This document shows, piece by piece, positions 58,501-63,483 of a DNA stretch of 64,000 bases; the stretch's first letter is position 1, and the number at the start of each line of letters is the position of its first letter. Position numbers and translations under genes: made by a program. The notes under the pieces were generated by a model. It was not told where the DNA came from and searched no databases. It worked only from the letters and a program-made list of their open reading frames with translations. The stretch is from Durusdinium trenchii (lineage: Eukaryota > Sar > Dinophyceae > Suessiales > Symbiodiniaceae), in the NCBI GenBank assembly GCA_963970005.1, contig CAXAMN010013780.1:794735-858734 (forward strand). The letters run 5' to 3'.

Positions 58501-60932
58501 GCAGCTAGGTGCTTATACTCTATATATATACACCTCAACGATAGTCTGGAAAATGGAGTTGACCTCTCAAATTTGAGCCCTGCCCCACATGACGTCCTCC
58601 TGGTGCATTGGCCCAACTCTGGAAATAGCCGGCATAGCATATGCGAAACAAACGATCTATCTATAAAGCTATCGATCGATCTGTCTGTTTGTCTGTCTGT
58701 TTGTCTGTCCGTCCGTCCGTCCATCTGTATGATATCATACATGTATATGTATATATATATATGTGTACAGTAGACTGGCTGTCATGCCAGGTTGCAACAC
58801 CTTGGCACCTGCAATGACTTTGGCAAGTTCTGATGGCAATATCCCATCATCATCGCATTTCACAGGCACCATATGCCTTACAAAAATAAGCAAGGGCAAG
58901 CAATCTGGGGGGCATCCAATTGATGCCAACAAATGAATCCTGTGCTCCTTCCAAATACTCACAGGTTTGGTTTTCCCCAATTCTCAATCACAGGCTGACT
59001 GAAGGAAGCCCATGAATGTGGAACATACCTGCCTCCCCGCGCATTTGTGGAAGTATACAGAGGCCCCTGAATCATATTTGTCTTGGGAGCCCCTGAATCT
59101 TTTTCTTCCTACCTTCCAGCAGACTTGACTAGATCTACCACCAAGTTTCTCCGCTTTTCAAGAATTTGTGCTGCCATGCAAATTGTGGAAACATTGTAGT
59201 GGATTTCATTGCTATCTGAGGCATGCACAATCCAGCGGCCATACAAGCATCGACCATTGCGAGAAAGGTGAACCTATCAGTGGCAGCTCAAGAGCAAAGC
59301 CGGCAAGAGAATTGAAATGCCCGTTTCAGCTGTATATACCTATGTATGTATATATATATATGGCATTTGAACTTGTAGCACCTTTCAATATACTCTCTTG
59401 CGATCACACCCATGCCTACCCTGCTTTGCTCCGACTGTCTTAACATAGTTTTTTTCACCCATCTTGTCGCAGCTGTAGTATCTAAGTATCCATGCGAAAA
59501 AATGTGGGATCTTGCCTCTTGGTAAAGTGCTTCTATTCTGGCTAGATGCCAGCAAGCATCATTACATACGCCGTACTCATCCGATTCTGGAGGTCAGGTG
59601 ATGCGAAAAGAACTGCAGAAATGCCACCATTGATTCAATTGCAATGAACTAGAGCACTGTTGTGCCAAGGAGCTCTTCCATTAAAATGGTATCCTCAGCA
59701 AGGTTGGAAGAAAACACCCATGATTCACAATGTGACAAGTGATAAAGGATGATAAAGGACAATGATGGTTAATATATGCATGAGTACGTAATCCAGGCCT
59801 TTGGACGATTCATTAAATTTCAACTGCATCAACCTCAATCCTCCCCTCAAACACATTTCCGTTGTTTGTATTCATCCTCTGCTGCTGCATCAAGAGTCAC
59901 CAGGATTCAGAAACATAGCCACCGTGTGGTCCAAAGCAGACATGCTGCCTGCACTCACAGCGATGTCCCAGTCGGATGCAGGCTTCAGCACCTGAAAAAT
60001 GGAACTACACAAGAAGGCGCAACTGTGCTGGGGAAAATGTTTCAACAACATAGCCGCAATGAATGCATTAACAGGTGGTTTCACTGTGCCCCGCCAAGTG
60101 AAGCCTTCGGCAAAAGCTCTGCTACAAGCACGTTTGATTGGTGCAAGAAACCCTCTCCGTATGAGCGCGCAAGATCTTCATCCTTGGTTCGGAGCACAGG
60201 CGTGACTCGAGGCTGCCAACTAATTAAATGTGTTCCTTCATGTTCCTTCCAAAGAGCATAATCAGAAAGGCCGCTTCCGGCCAAGTGACAGCTCTGGGCG
60301 AGCGAAAAGGGGATAACGTTGCGCAGAGTGAGTGGCAGCTTGGTCAACTTCCACAGTCCTTGCCAACAAACAAAGGGACAAAACGTGTCCAGCACTTGCA
60401 TCCAGCACTGGGCAGCAGCTTTGCCATGTGTAATGCATATTGCTACACATACTTTTGGACAAGCTTAAAGTCACAAATGACGTTCTTCCATGGTCCTGGG
60501 AACTGTTATCAAGTCCCATCTGCTGAGAGTTACTAAAGCTTCAACTCCGCATTTCTGCTCAAGTCTCTGTAGACCTGATGGCTCTTTCACTGAGAAACTG
60601 ATAGAGTGCAGTGGCCAACAGTCTTCAGGAGGTACCTGCCGTGATGCGGGCACTCTTCGCCCACACAGATGCGTAGAGCCAAAGGGCCAAATGCAGTATT
60701 TGTGCTGCAATAAACATGTTGTGGAATGCATTTGGCAACTAGAATTCCACGCCAGCATGCTCCACAATCAGTTTTGTGCAGATTTCGGCACAATTGTTTG
60801 TTCGCGACGCACAACTCCCGACACACCACTTCTGCCATCGCTGACCCCCTGGCATAGTATGATATTCTCGGGGTTCGCCATCATATCCACGATGTGATTG
60901 AATGGATTTTCAGGCCTTGGTTCTGCGGACAT
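46485..60932 (-). CDS. PLP-dependent aminotransferase, kynurenine/alpha-aminoadipate type (many-exon gene carrying a retrotransposon in one intron)
   Basis: Fold-type I aminotransferases move an amino group between an amino acid and a 2-oxoacid using pyridoxal phosphate. This one most resembles the AADAT/KAT II/ARO8 group. Fifteen minus-strand exons were assembled: 60932-60846, 59991-59901, 59066-59033 (tentative), 58876-58769, 58465-58453, 58158-58095, 56751-56715, 56347-56232, 55930-55842, 55701-55600, 55434-55369, 55204-55166, 47445-47379, 46882-46823 and 46570-46485. Family landmarks appear in order: SAGSMSALDH and FLNPG; CDDDGILPSEL; YTVPVGQNPLG (PLP-contacting Asn); VEDDAYYYLQ (PLP-contacting Asp and Tyr); SKMLSPGFRLGW (Schiff-base Lys and Arg); AGMFLWL; MPGGF; PYFRLSY (substrate-carboxylate Arg). 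About 352 residues are recovered against roughly 425 in human AADAT. An exon between 60,846 and 59,991 and about 11 residues near the DEPAYSG position are missing. Substrate preference is not decided by sequence alone. Confidence 0.9.
46823..46882 (-). CDS. Aminotransferase exon with the PGG loop
   Basis: The 60-nt exon follows CTCTTCAG|G and reads MARHKIVPMPGGFCSPVRT, matching the 'VLMLPGNAF' region of AADAT. The donor is GC (ACAG|GCAAGC). The 5' phase takes one base from the preceding exon. Confidence 0.85.
47113..47172. repeat. CTACTAG-family repeat inside an aminotransferase intron
   Basis: Two tandem copies of a roughly 25-bp unit (TTGTTACTACTAGTAAGGCAC) lie in the 496-nt intron between the AGMFLWL and PGGF exons. 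Confidence 0.8.
47379..47445 (-). CDS. Aminotransferase exon just 3' of the retrotransposon
   Basis: The 67-nt exon follows GGTCAG|G and reads AGMFLWLRMLRPRRFTLEEL, the conserved GMFLW segment of the small domain. The donor is GC (GGAAA|GCAGG). Its acceptor lies 88 nt from the element edge, on the same strand. Confidence 0.88.
47529..47533. repeat. Target-site duplication, CTTTG (3' side of element)
   Basis: CTTTG directly abuts the outer edge of the LTR. The same pentamer abuts the other LTR at 55116-55120. A 5-bp duplication is usual for Ty1/copia integration. Confidence 0.92.
47534..47647 (-). repeat. 3' LTR (114 bp)
   Basis: Identical to the 5' LTR by direct comparison. On the minus strand it begins TGTTAGATGAG and ends CTTTTCA. 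It contains no TATA box or AATAAA. Confidence 0.93.
47613..48619 (-). CDS. Retrotransposon 3' tail: hydrophobic segments, coiled coil and Cys/His cluster (frame-broken)
   Basis: Downstream of RNase H, coding potential continues in a second frame (48619-48230) and, after a shift near 48285, in a third (to 47613, ending inside the LTR). The first part has two hydrophobic stretches, VALVIALSLL and PLITMICLASIGALSLARM, the second long enough for a membrane helix. The next part is acidic and then a long charged alpha-helical region with coiled-coil character (about residues 65-195 of the 251-codon frame). It closes with CYHHEGCGRL and KPCTHC, a plausible small zinc-binding unit. This is not a normal part of Ty1/copia Pol. 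It could be a C-terminal extension of Pol or a separate product. Function is unknown. Confidence 0.65.
47648..47655 (-). promoter_or_regulatory. Polypurine tract
   Basis: On the minus strand AAGGGCGG directly precedes the 3' LTR, the expected place for the plus-strand DNA primer. It contains one C, so it is slightly imperfect. Confidence 0.7.
48561..49442 (-). CDS. Retrotransposon RNase H region (part of pol)
   Basis: The frame reads the end of the reverse transcriptase connection (YRSCVGKLLYISPDRPDVQY) and then RNase H: DADYAGQRDTRKSVSS, SSGESEYVAM, DSSAARALA and GVGRTRHI. These match the catalytic Asp/Glu/Asp set of Ty1/copia RNase H. Near 48640 the expected continuation (VNTSDIGTK and on) lies in another frame because of one extra base, so this frame stops early at 48561. 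Confidence 0.9.
   Translation of the reverse strand: MRRASPSGQTSNTSRNWPNSPMWSTGSIERPLVMEPFNRLSKDDEPMKYEDITKYRSCVGKLLYISPDRPDVQYVAQGLAGFMQQPTKKSWQAMQHVSSYLLGTMDEGLLFEHGPEHGPRGRSTLNDDDNIYEWDLNEEKKSMLEVVCDADYAGQRDTRKSVSSVQIYLDGCLLESYVRSQRAIALSSGESEYVAMVGGCSEGLFLKHCWKFLTNEDLGMICRSDSSAARALAGRVGVGRTRHIAAGLLWLQQKVVAKELRITGRQHQRHWNQDFEQGKNEWPEIPDQDGRHG
49312..50229 (-). CDS. Retrotransposon reverse transcriptase region (part of pol)
   Basis: Copies the element RNA into DNA. Motifs of the RVT_2 family are clear: RARLVGRQFKW, then TLDVKDAFL (motif A Asp), LKRNLPGQRNAAAQWF, and HVDDLLLVGD (the YMDD-box position with HVDD). The frame enters from the integrase frame by a one-base loss near 50230. It leaves by a one-base gain near 49362, where NVEHRKHR should run on to PLVMEPFNRL. 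Both catalytic regions are intact. Confidence 0.92.
   Translation of the reverse strand: MQEELNQISEDEGEEKGIGKPPEVDEEELAMLDAEACRHEEERLEKMGVLEKLKENEQAEEGSYVLTSKMVITWKHRDEKGGWFRRARLVGRQFKWSVFTEDAFAPTSASVIVRMLLRRQMKSGLALYTLDVKDAFLLMDQPEDEKALVVTANGTCRLKRNLPGQRNAAAQWFKGFCKVATEFGLVQDTMQPTMMKKPEAPKGSETGGKLYLTIHVDDLLLVGDELEVESFISYMGIKGWKTEKRGPLYMGSFSYLKREMELIEKGITIRPDKQHIKELAKLTNVEHRKHRTTPGDGTFQSTEQR
50142..54185 (-). CDS. Retrotransposon pol, 5' part: zinc knuckle, protease, SAP-like segment, integrase
   Basis: A frame of about 1,347 codons. A basic Gly/Lys-rich N-terminus leads to a CCHC zinc knuckle (CHNCGKPGHFAREC, residues 91-104). The aspartic protease active site is TLDSGADVSVAP (about 263-274). 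Residues 733-768 resemble a SAP DNA-binding helix pair (KETKLKDLQEICKQLG, KTKVLRRLQ). The integrase has HHCC zinc ligands (H802, H811, C818, C821) and a DDE triad at D850 (VISFD), D917 (FQSDGER) and E957 (SNSQAE). A Pro/Thr-rich linker (about 1150-1205) leads towards reverse transcriptase. The frame begins at a GTG overlapping the gag stop, one base back from the gag frame; there is no ATG nearby. It is probably part of a Gag-Pol polyprotein. Confidence 0.92.
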   Translation of the reverse strand: MSQRWMSDGTMQMNVKPLMDQEDRGGPMEVDAVWSKGGKKGGKKGKKGKEKGKNSKGKGSWSKDGGKKGGKGGKGSGKQDGKKGKTGVGNCHNCGKPGHFARECWAPKRVSKVEDQEAAEVNKNGQVSQSGKDQGQSGGASTGPSSHSTYRAGVRRVRLVTPTGLATMEIFDLTQDDSPDEPVQSEDEEMAWAINMVMEVQNNALEEEEVFYDCHSGDEDEPPSTSSLEETGSHDARAQCEDTELDMFRVCMVKSVAPTVIMTLDSGADVSVAPEEYYQMGQPGQQRSVQMVDAQGEAIKSAGNRRLRLQAHTRSGEMVEFVEQFALGVGVTHPLLSFGRLLRQGWVLSRDHQGLCLEHPEKKMQIPARLERNSLVMDVKVCAIRAEEDVDEEQKKEIEAMAANDRAQAMNEGEERKEEKKIPEEAEADRGVKRSAEEQIELERVAKEEDETLAVMKELSEQVVTDDDVQVEENPMKKSRLKENEDIPQRSPGYTTEESGGEIMVEGSSSEDGRVQEKMARWEKWRLKKIEVKSEPMELTDSPMEELTEAGQHVFPVRGEGHSLQGFISREVGLLEKVPGWHALPNGIVVHSSPQATHFLDPSMSFGPEWCGRMTLVKKKDNSGAWEQIESLAAYRDTPLPFRALPAGPRSALTFVAPGLIRDYFVLNSEVPVSQYPLLSGEPSSWPDDERDEEGGEFPMLAAGSGGRAEILEDVEFVDPDELRVQIDETWFDKETKLKDLQEICKQLGLATSGSKTKVLRRLQRFKHQQEEKMAYEVAQRLFAESRREAIPLKTPKLPSRHEQELRQLTHLPFQPWCQQCVATRSKEDPRMKEDQSDRKDRGRPVISFDCGFTYTADAPEEKQWGTALYVAESESKATLCIPVQAKGSASLKQVTEELTRFSMQVCNTQPIIFQSDGERATRQVLRAIQHARASLGLTAEVRTTSRDQHASNSQAERAVQSVRKLANTLRQYAEEKSGVKITGDMHCYPWSFRHAAWLMLRYRVINGATSCEMLTDRQYVGRVALWGETVLFKDVTSFKHKGEPVYRRGVWVGKSSWSDSHICLTRSGAVEARSIRRLPDQFDGQMLIHCRGLPWQYSVQGILMKTKFAARQRLAEAAEEATGEEQVEKEAKMVGEEVAMRMYGHGPITPGPAPEGYPKTPARTPAAPTPASKTPALRTPVVMPMPATPARSVPKTPAPEPPREAMSSSSGPKEAHQKVQAEEIEVPKRKMARLPIPEAMRGEPARNFMPEALDSETSPKKQRLEEIVGNLAPVTPPLGTKREYALPWDDEDVEKRRMSPKRRVNSIQEDFPGGDELSCKRSSTRSVKMKARRKELASHLKSMRKS
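54182..54910 (-). CDS. Retrotransposon gag
   Basis: Forms the capsid of the virus-like particle. The likely start is ATG 54910 (MAGLDDGAGGPATEPASS), giving 242 residues. The open frame itself extends back through the primer binding site into the LTR. The helical core (KWMDWRFQFETFVG, GLEAWRVLTKDL, RQRSLALIQSL, LPQYDLMVREYE) fits the Ty1/copia capsid family, and the end (FEDLRQRVEMYEQ) is typical. The stop at 54184-54182 overlaps the start of the pol frame, which lies at -1. The zinc knuckle is in the pol frame. Confidence 0.85.
   Translation of the reverse strand: MAGLDDGAGGPATEPASSMGAVTGVQGLVQALHGLIEVQRNSGFIKHLKPPMTFSPENRGEELNKWMDWRFQFETFVGAVDPTMLAHMKNAEKEESVTNDGLPSVRPQSERLYSLLTGLMKQRPLRLVRGVAGQNGLEAWRVLTKDLQPQTRQRSLALIQSLNKVQFDGGRTVTEQLPQYDLMVREYERSANVTYPDDLKIASVIAALPAHSPATLRLHVQMTLQDDTTFEDLRQRVEMYEQ
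54990..55001 (-). promoter_or_regulatory. Primer binding site for initiator methionine tRNA
   Basis: TGGTAGCGGAGC begins at the first base after the 5' LTR. Plant copia elements use TGGTATCAGAGC, complementary to the 3' end of initiator tRNA-Met. This version differs at two positions and fits a tRNA ending GCTCCGCTACCA. Confidence 0.85.
55002..55115 (-). repeat. 5' LTR (114 bp)
   Basis: Identical to the 3' LTR. It is short for an LTR and has no TATA box. A TTTT run lies near its inner end; dinoflagellate promoters are reported to use a TTTT motif, but a role here is inference. Confidence 0.93.
55116..55120. repeat. Target-site duplication, CTTTG (5' side of element)
   Basis: Matches 47529-47533. 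It lies 46 nt inside the intron from the end of the preceding exon at 55166. Confidence 0.92.
55166..55204 (-). CDS. Aminotransferase 39-nt exon just 5' of the retrotransposon
   Basis: Follows TGGCAG|G and encodes AHLKGLAQWSRPQ, the 'W..P' segment that precedes AGMFLW in this family. It ends at a GC donor (CCGCAG|GCAACA). Phase 0 on both sides. The next exon is 7.7 kb away, beyond the element. Confidence 0.88.
55369..55434 (-). CDS. Aminotransferase exon, helical segment
   Basis: The 66-nt exon follows GTTGCAG|G and reads AQMKRVQMCLRLRCRSLLRA then CE, equivalent to the 'HVDRVIDFYSNQKDAIL' helix of AADAT. The donor is GC (GAG|GCTG). With its neighbours it gives the family spacing between EG and AGMF. 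Confidence 0.82.
55600..55701 (-). CDS. Aminotransferase exon after the Schiff-base lysine
   Basis: The 102-nt exon follows GTGCAG|G and reads AFEQVCYISCQMGCSMSIV then CLGKLLAHWNTEGLE. From GPK to EG the model has the same length as human AADAT. The donor is GT (GGAG|GTCGG). Confidence 0.85.
55842..55930 (-). CDS. Aminotransferase exon with the PLP lysine
   Basis: Follows TGCTGCAG|G and reads LVFRLDTVSKMLSPGFRLG then WVTGPKHFIK. SK is the Schiff-base lysine and GFRLGW carries the phosphate-binding Arg. The GC donor AAG|GCCGAG keeps the frame into the next exon. A nearby GAGG|GTGAGT looks stronger by consensus but would break the frame. Confidence 0.93.
55955..56055. repeat. CTACTAG-family repeat inside an aminotransferase intron
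   Basis: Four CTACTAG heptamers plus one CCACTAG variant, with GGGGCTCCTGGC- and GAACAAGAAG-type spacers, lie in the 301-nt intron between the PSFISID and SKMLSPG exons. Confidence 0.85.
56232..56347 (-). CDS. Aminotransferase exon YYYLQ to PSFISID
   Basis: Follows TTAAG|G and reads YYYLQHNSHDEKADEE, then LELGPSFISIDQKGGDG. The Tyr of DAYYYLQ contacts PLP in this family. The donor is GC (GATG|GCAAGC). Phases match both neighbours. Confidence 0.88.
56715..56751 (-). CDS. Aminotransferase 37-nt exon with the PLP aspartate
   Basis: Follows CACCCAG|G and encodes AAHDVIIVEDDA with split codons at both ends. The Asp of VEDD pairs with the PLP ring nitrogen. IYEL to EDD has the same spacing as human AADAT when joined to the preceding exon. 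The donor is GT (GATGC|GTTGC). Confidence 0.9.
56798..56820. repeat. GA microsatellite in an intron
   Basis: A GA run lies 47 bp upstream (minus sense) of the 37-nt aminotransferase exon. On the minus strand it is a TC-rich tract and may add to the pyrimidine lead of the acceptor. Confidence 0.7.
56884..57104. repeat. 13-bp minisatellite, 17 copies, intronic
   Basis: GACACTCTTGTGG and close variants repeat 17 times without gaps. The array lies in the 1,343-nt aminotransferase intron. Since 13 is not a multiple of three, three units make a 39-nt period, and a minus-strand frame across it shows a 13-residue repeat (ECPTRVSHKSVPQ). I regard that frame as an artefact. Confidence 0.92.
57112..57295. 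repeat. Composite tandem repeat with GCGCCTGCCACGAA words
   Basis: CTGCGCCTGCCACGAA, or a one-base variant, recurs near 57119, 57170, 57225 and 57279. Alternating contexts give a higher-order period of about 107 bp. Intronic. Confidence 0.75.
57449..57640. repeat. Diverged repeats with the AATCCCAATGG word
   Basis: CGCAAATCCCAATGGCAC, CGCTAATCCCAATGGAAC and CGCAAATCACAATGGACT recur near 57450, 57507 and 57607, the last two followed by GCGTTGCAAACT or GCGTCGCAAACT. Intronic, no reading frame. Confidence 0.65.
57711..57780. repeat. 10-bp tandem repeat ACGGTTGCGA, seven copies
   Basis: Seven consecutive copies of ACGGTTGCGA or ACGGTTGCGG lie in the same aminotransferase intron as the 13-bp array. 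Confidence 0.95.
58095..58158 (-). CDS. Aminotransferase exon with the GQNPLG motif
   Basis: Follows CAGTGAG|G and reads VGQNPLGTRMSCERYKAIYE then L. The Asn of QNP contacts the PLP O3'. The donor is GC (GAGTTGT|GCACC). Its split Cys codon is completed by the 37-nt exon. Confidence 0.9.
58453..58465 (-). CDS. Aminotransferase 13-nt micro-exon
   Basis: GTACACTGTTCCA completes a Leu codon from the preceding exon and encodes YTVP. The acceptor is ACTGAG|G and the donor GC (TTCCA|GCTGC). Joining it restores LLYTVPVGQNPLG, as expected for the family. Exons this short are hard for gene finders. Confidence 0.78.
58678..58727. repeat. TCTG/TTTG/TCCG microsatellite in an intron
   Basis: Tetranucleotide repeats lie in the 303-nt intron before the micro-exon, followed by a TA tract at about 58741-58762. 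Confidence 0.85.
58769..58876 (-). CDS. Aminotransferase exon with CDDDGILPSEL
   Basis: Follows TTTTGTAAG|G and reads HMVPVKCDDDGILPSELAK, then VIAGAKVLQPGMTASL, ending in two bases of a Leu codon. It matches the 'IINVASDESGIVPDSL' strand and helix of AADAT. The donor is GT (CTACT|GTACAC). Confidence 0.88.
59033..59066 (-). CDS. Tentative aminotransferase 34-nt exon
   Basis: Follows GATTCAG|G and encodes about ASVYFHKCAG, with phases that fit the next exon through a GC donor (GGGGAG|GCAGG). Its place corresponds to 'SGTLQSLHPLGC' of AADAT, with the same length but weak identity. About 11 residues before it are still missing. Confidence 0.4.
59901..59991 (-). CDS. Aminotransferase exon with SAGSMSALDH and FLNPG
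   Basis: Follows ATTTTTCAG|G and reads VLKPASDWDIAVSAGSMSAL then DHTVAMFLNP. This is the PLP phosphate-loop strand and the NPGD turn of the family. The donor is GT (CCTG|GTGACT); a GA donor two bases on would also keep NPG. Confidence 0.88.
60846..60932 (-). CDS. Aminotransferase first coding exon
   Basis: Starts ATG at 60932 and reads MSAEPRPENPFNHIVDMMA then NPENIILCQG, like the start of other class I aminotransferases (a helix before 'I.L..G'). It is 29 codons long and ends at a GT donor (CAGGGG|GTCAGC). In the same frame two stops (TAA TGA) lie 9-14 nt upstream. The next exon was not located. Confidence 0.7.
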
Positions 60933-60944
60933 GGCAACAAATCA

Positions 60945-61080
60945 TTAGATGTCCCAAAAGCTGTACCCTTTCACATGCCAATCATCCACTTGTCCAAACC
61001 AGGGAGCTGTCTCTTGACCCTCGAGGCAAATACTCCTTCGCGTCACAACGGCAAATAAGTTTTCTGGATGTCTGACACGT
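60945..61080 (-). CDS. Possible terminal exon of the gene upstream of the aminotransferase
   Basis: A minus-strand frame ends HPENLFAVVTRRSICLEGQ, then TAPWFGQVDDWHVKGYSFWD and I, with TAA at 60947-60945. The composition is protein-like and rich in aromatic residues. The 5' boundary is not fixed (no AG|G acceptor nearby). If real, its stop lies only 12 nt from the aminotransferase ATG. Confidence 0.35.
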
Positions 61081-61887
61081 CCCACCGCGGAGGCCCCAAG
61101 AGCGAAGCACACAGGTTTTGAGAAGAGGTTGAGAATGCGAAGAAACTTGGGAACCTTCAAGAAACTCAAGCAGAGGTGCCGGAGACTTGGAGACCTTGAA
61201 GACTAGGTGACTAGGCGGCCTCCCACAACAAAAAAAACGACTAATGGAAGAACGACACCAGAATACATGTGAGGTGAAGATAAACACATAAAATCTAAAC
61301 ATGTATATATATATATATACATCAACAACACAGTATGTTCATGTATGAGTTTGCTGTGTTGGTGCAGGAGTTCTTTCATCAATGATCAACAGTAGTAAAC
61401 CCTAGGAAAAAAAAAAAGGAAATCGCTTCGTGGTTCCACAAGATTCCGTCCTTTTTGACCACCAATGTGACAATTGGTGTTGCCGATGGCTCCTGCAGGA
61501 TCTGCCAATTGCAAGAGATCTTGGGCCACCTCGCGGCAAATCAGTTTCGCCTCGCTGTCTTGGGCAGGAGAACAATTAACAATTCCAGCTTCAGCACTGT
61601 TGAAACACTACCGTCTCTACAGTCACACAAACTGCTTTCGAAAGAAGATGCCGAATGCAATGTATGCGTCACATGAGCTGCTGAGCCTGGCTCTGCCAAC
61701 CTATTGGCCGTTGAGGTTCTTTGGAAGAACACAACTTCATATTGAAATGAGAAGGTTCCCCTCTGTCAATTTACAGTATCAAATCACGCACACGTCTGCC
61801 ACATCCCTGTCTGCCCACCCAAAAAACGTGACCGCCCAGTAGGGCCTGACGGCCAATATCAGGCAACAAGTGGTAAGGCAAGGAAGA
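61081..61887. other. Stretch without a supported gene
   Basis: A TA tract lies at about 61303-61320. A minus-strand frame near 61440-61560 reads ATPIVTLVVKKDG, faintly like a reverse transcriptase phrase, but nothing else supports it. Confidence 0.4.
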
Positions 61888-62522
61888 GATGAAGAACAAA
61901 TCTTGGCTACTACTAGCAAGAAGCTTCTAGATTGGAGGCCATCGCTAGTAGTTTGGGGGCCATTACTACTAGTAGCTAGAAGCCATTAGGAACCAAGATG
62001 AAGAACAAGTCGCGGCTACTACTAGCAAGAAGCTTCTAGGTTGGAGGCCATTACTACTAGTAGCTAGAAGCTATTAGGAACGAAGATGAAGAACAGATCT
62101 TGGCTACTACTAGCAAGAAGCTTCTAGGTTGGAGGCCATCGCTAGTAGTACCAGCAAGAAGCTTCTAGGTTGGAGGCCATCCCTAGTAGGTTGGAGGCCA
62201 TTACTATTAGTAGCTAGAAGCTAATAGGAACGAAGATGAAGAACAAGTCTTGGCTACTACTAGCAAGAAGTTTCTAGGTTGGAGGCCATCGCTAGTAGGT
62301 TGGAGGCCATTACTACTAGTAGCTAGAAGCTATTGGGAACGAAGATGAAGAACAAATCTTGACTACTACTAGCAAGAAGCTTCTAGGTTGGAGGCCATCG
62401 CTAGTATATAGTACCAGCAAGAAGCTTCTAGGTTGGAGGCCATCTAGTAATACTAGCAAGGAGCTAGGTTGGAGGCCAATATACTAGCCATGGCCTCCAA
62501 CCTAGAAGCTTCTTGCTAGTAT
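61888..62522. repeat. Tandem array of CTACTAG-family composite units ending in a hairpin
   Basis: Units starting GATGAAGAACA at 61888, 61997, 62085, 62235 and 62344 contain the words CTACTACTAGCAAGAAG, CTTCTAGGTTGGAGGCCAT and CTAGTAGCTAGAAG in the same order. Unit lengths are 109, 88, 150 and 109 bp, with partial internal duplications. At the end, 62413-62443 and 62490-62520 form an inverted repeat of about 31 bp with one mismatch and a 46-nt loop. Confidence 0.9.
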
Positions 62523-62779
62523 GAGACGTCTCGCCAAATCCGCTAGGCCTGGACCACACCCTGTGAGGTGGCCTCGAGCAACCTGGCGGACAGCGACCGA
62601 GCTTGGACTCCCGATGTCTAACTCTGGCCATGTTGAAGCCTAAGTCGGAAGCTTGATATCAAGGTTATGTGGTCTAAACTCTGAATCAGTTCCTCCTTCG
62701 AGCCGCTGTCTGTACCCTATAAAAACATCACTCCCAGCCCACGCGTGTGCTTCATTGTGCGCTTCATTGTGCCCCACCA

Positions 62780-63470
62780 AACACACACTTATGATTATGC
62801 GTACTGACTTGACAGTGGTGCCACACGCCGGCCTAAGAAACCAAAACCTAAAAAACCAGGTAAAGGGGGGCTGCGCGCCTTTAGTTAAAGGCCACGAAAC
62901 GACGAGCCGACGGGATGACGACGTTCCGTGCATGACTGCCGATGCATTAGCACTTTACAAAAAGAAAAGGAAGAAAGGTGGCCACCAGCTGCGTCTTACA
63001 ATGCGCCCAGGTGCACCAAGCAGGTACGTTTTCACGACAGCTTGGATGGGTCTTCGTTGGCGCATGCCATCCAAGTGTCCATGGGCCTCCTGCTCTACAG
63101 AAAGAAAACACGAACAGTACAGTCCACACACACACACGCCTCCCCAAAGGGAGGCATATTTTGCTCTAAGCTGAGTCCAAAGGTGACACACTTATAGAAA
63201 TGCATACTGACTCGAATGCCACATGCCACACGCCCACCTAGGTTTGAACGCCTAAGGTGAACCTTCAAAGCCCACGAGCTCGAACTGCGGAAACGCGACA
63301 AGGTGACGACGTTCCGCGCATGACTGCCGAGGCATTAACGCTTTACAAGAGAAAAGGAAGGAAAGTGGCCACCAGCTGCGTCTTATAACGCGCCCAGGTG
63401 CACCAAGCAGGTACGTTTTCATGACAGCTTGGATGGGTCACACGCCTCCCCAACAGGAGGCATCTCTGTC
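62780..63470. repeat. Diverged direct duplication of a roughly 300-390-bp segment
   Basis: Words CGACGTTCCG, CATGACTGCCGA, GTGGCCACCAGCTGCGTCTTA, CCAGGTGCACCAAGCAGGTA and CCTCCCCAA occur in the same order in both copies. The offset is 389 bp in the first part and 306 bp after an indel. Part of each copy is open in the plus frame MTADALALYK or MTAEALTLYK, but the second copy then stops. Confidence 0.8.
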
Positions 63471-63483
63471 CTGGAGCGTCCTT

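Noticed and set aside
61888-62522. CRISPR-like array
   Set aside because: Repeats are long, imperfect and eukaryotic in context; spacers are not unique and the units share all words.
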